The position numbers were made by a program, and so were the translations under genes. The notes below the pieces were generated by a model. That model searched no databases, had not been told where the DNA came from, and was given only the letters and a program-made list of their open reading frames with translations. A stretch of 64,000 bases of DNA from Scatomorpha sp964367935 (GTDB lineage Bacteria > Bacillota > Clostridia > Oscillospirales > Oscillospiraceae): contig CAYIYZ010000008.1 of NCBI GenBank assembly GCA_964367935.1, positions 37,558 through 101,557 on the forward strand, in the 5' to 3' direction. Shown piece by piece: positions 62,885 through 64,000 of the stretch; the first letter of the stretch is position 1, and every line of letters begins with the position of its first letter.

Positions 62885-64000
62885 CTTAGTAATGTTGTTT
62901 GATTATATTCACTTGTCCTTTCACTGTACGTAGCGCTTAATAACTCTACGTAGAAAGAATCGCACCGAAAAAGTTCTGTCTCGTCTCACAATAACATTGC
63001 ATATCGTACCGCTTACGGTTCGTATTATCGTTCACCTTTTTTCGATACCATCGGCTCAGCCATAGTATAAGCTCGGTTCACCGTAGTCTTGGATGATTAT
63101 CCTCCGCAATTATTCTCACATCATATGGTTCCACTATACTGTCTTGGCTTCTTTATGGGATAAATTCTGTGCCGACCAAAGCAGTCATGCACTTTTTATC
63201 ACGCTCGCAAATCCAGCCCCATATCAAACACAAGCTTACTATATCTATACTCCATACTCAATCAGTTACAGCTCTAACTTAAATCTGTGCCAAATCAGGA
63301 TTTCTGCCATTGTCTATCTATATCAGAATAAGTTAAGATGACGCTACGCCTTTTCGAATTAGTACATGACATCTGCAGTGGAACTGTACTCAGCTCCTTA
63401 GCTTTACCATGCATACCTACGCACTGACGTTTACTTAGTCTTTTCTGTAAAATGAGTGAGCTATCATATAATATGTGTCTGAAACTCAGCCGAGCTATGA
63501 CTCCGCTGTGTGCCTCTGACAATATGCTCGTGCGCTTTGTGAAATACCTGCGACTCTACGTTTAGCGGATTCTATATAAAAAACTATATGGTTTTCTGTA
63601 AGCTCATCGGATACATTTCTTATATAATTGCTACTCCCTGACCCTTAATATATATAAAACTATAAATCCGGTGCTGTACATATTCTGGGGCTTCGTGTCC
63701 TATTGGTTTTCACCCGACACTGTCACCGATCCACCAAGAATCCGTCTTTAGGCTTTCACCGGATACCTCTCGGTATCTCTTTTACCTGTGGCATCAATGA
63801 AGGAATGTTAATTTACATACCTCAGTACTATATAGTACATAACTGCCCCGAAACTATCCTTAAATTAACAAAGCTCCTGTTAACAAACGCTATTCCTGCA
63901 TAGACATCTTAGACCCATTGACTCTGTGCCCTCGGCTTTCACTCTGACATCTTCGACTCATTGACTCTGTGTCCTCGGCTTTCGCTTTGACATCCTCGAC
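62885..64000 (-). ncRNA. candidate long structured non-coding RNA (5' end outside window)
   Basis: About 1.1 kb without a credible coding frame (the longest frames are 66-82 codons and resemble nothing). It ends in two terminator-like hairpins on the minus strand. Local folds on that strand include GATACC-GAGA-GGTATC (63777-63762), the 26-base stem-loop 63720-63695 with a GAAA-capped inner stem, AGTACA/TGTACT (63387-63361), CGAGC/GCTCG (about 63530-63495) and TACGTAG/CTACGTA (62952-62927). GNRA-capped hairpins recur, as in large ornate RNAs such as ROOL, GOLLD or OLE, but I cannot match it to one. A decayed mobile element is the main alternative. Confidence 0.4.
63903..64000 (-). repeat. 43-nt tandem repeats at the window edge
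   Basis: Two full units (64000-63958 and 63957-63915) and a 12-base third start (63914-63903), on the minus strand. Each full unit has TGTC, a GAAA-capped GC stem and GACA or GGCA. The A-to-G change in unit 2 keeps pairing by a G-U. More units may lie beyond the window. Confidence 0.75.

Noticed and set aside
63295..63522. Minus-strand 75-codon frame as a gene
   Set aside because: No ribosome binding site, no recognisable domain, and it lies within the hairpin-rich region.
63903..64000. CRISPR array at the right edge
   Set aside because: The 43-base units are directly adjacent with no unique spacers, and no cas gene is seen.
62885..64000. Group II intron or its reverse transcriptase
   Set aside because: No RT motifs (YADD) in any frame and no recognisable domain V hairpin before the 3' end on the minus strand. 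It stays a possibility only for a strongly decayed copy.

Overview
The window looks like a chromosomal segment of an anaerobic, endospore-forming, Gram-positive Firmicute of the class Clostridia. The evidence is a complete spoIIIA operon, a spoIVFB-like protease, pyruvate formate-lyase with its activase, rubrerythrin and ferritin, S-layer-homology (SLH) anchored surface proteins, and many consensus sigma-A promoters. Ile is very often coded by ATA. A more exact assignment (an Oscillospiraceae-like lineage is possible) cannot be made by eye.

Layout. 1-1.4 kb: an ArsR repressor and a truncated ArsP/DUF318 permease, with palindromic operators around the promoter. 1.4-7.7 kb: pflB-pflA, an HD-domain protein, a receiver-GGDEF-PAS-like signalling protein and a GNAT acetyltransferase. 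7.7-10.2 kb: secG, a permuted papain-like enzyme, a membrane thioredoxin-fold protein without CxxC, and a zinc-ribbon protein with a 5' UTR hairpin. 10.3-14.9 kb: spoIIIAA-AH, in which SpoIIIAG is very short. 15-21.3 kb: an anchored unknown protein, a U32 peptidase-family (TrhP-like) protein, cardiolipin synthase, a second papain-like protein and an ABC-2 type exporter. 21.6-29.4 kb: rpoB-rpoC as a separate unit. 29.5-43.3 kb: one gene for a secreted protein of about 4600 residues with FG-GAP, Ig-like, InlB-type repeats and three C-terminal SLH domains. 43.4-48 kb: rubrerythrin, TetR and MATE genes, and an SLH-anchored alpha/beta hydrolase. 48.3-54.3 kb: a minus-strand run of glycosyltransferase, DUF4330 protein, O-antigen-ligase-type polymerase, ECF S component, amidohydrolase, and a horizontally acquired-looking chloramphenicol acetyltransferase with an intact translational attenuator. 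54.4-57.7 kb: AlaX-like editing protein, M23 and M50 peptidases of SpoIVFA/SpoIVFB type, and ferritin. 57.7-62.5 kb: serC-serA, mtaB and a cysteine desulfurase. 62.5-64 kb: no credible coding sequence; the minus strand instead shows hairpins, GAAA-capped stems and a 43-nt tandem repeat, and ends in two terminator-like hairpins, consistent with a long structured RNA that runs off the window.

Two cross-cutting patterns stand out. First, a modular intergenic repeat family (six long copies plus fragments) usually begins just after the stop codon of a gene and runs in that gene's direction; its stems show compensatory changes between copies. Second, rubrerythrin and ferritin end in near-identical terminators. 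The least explained part of the window is the structured region at 62.8-64 kb.
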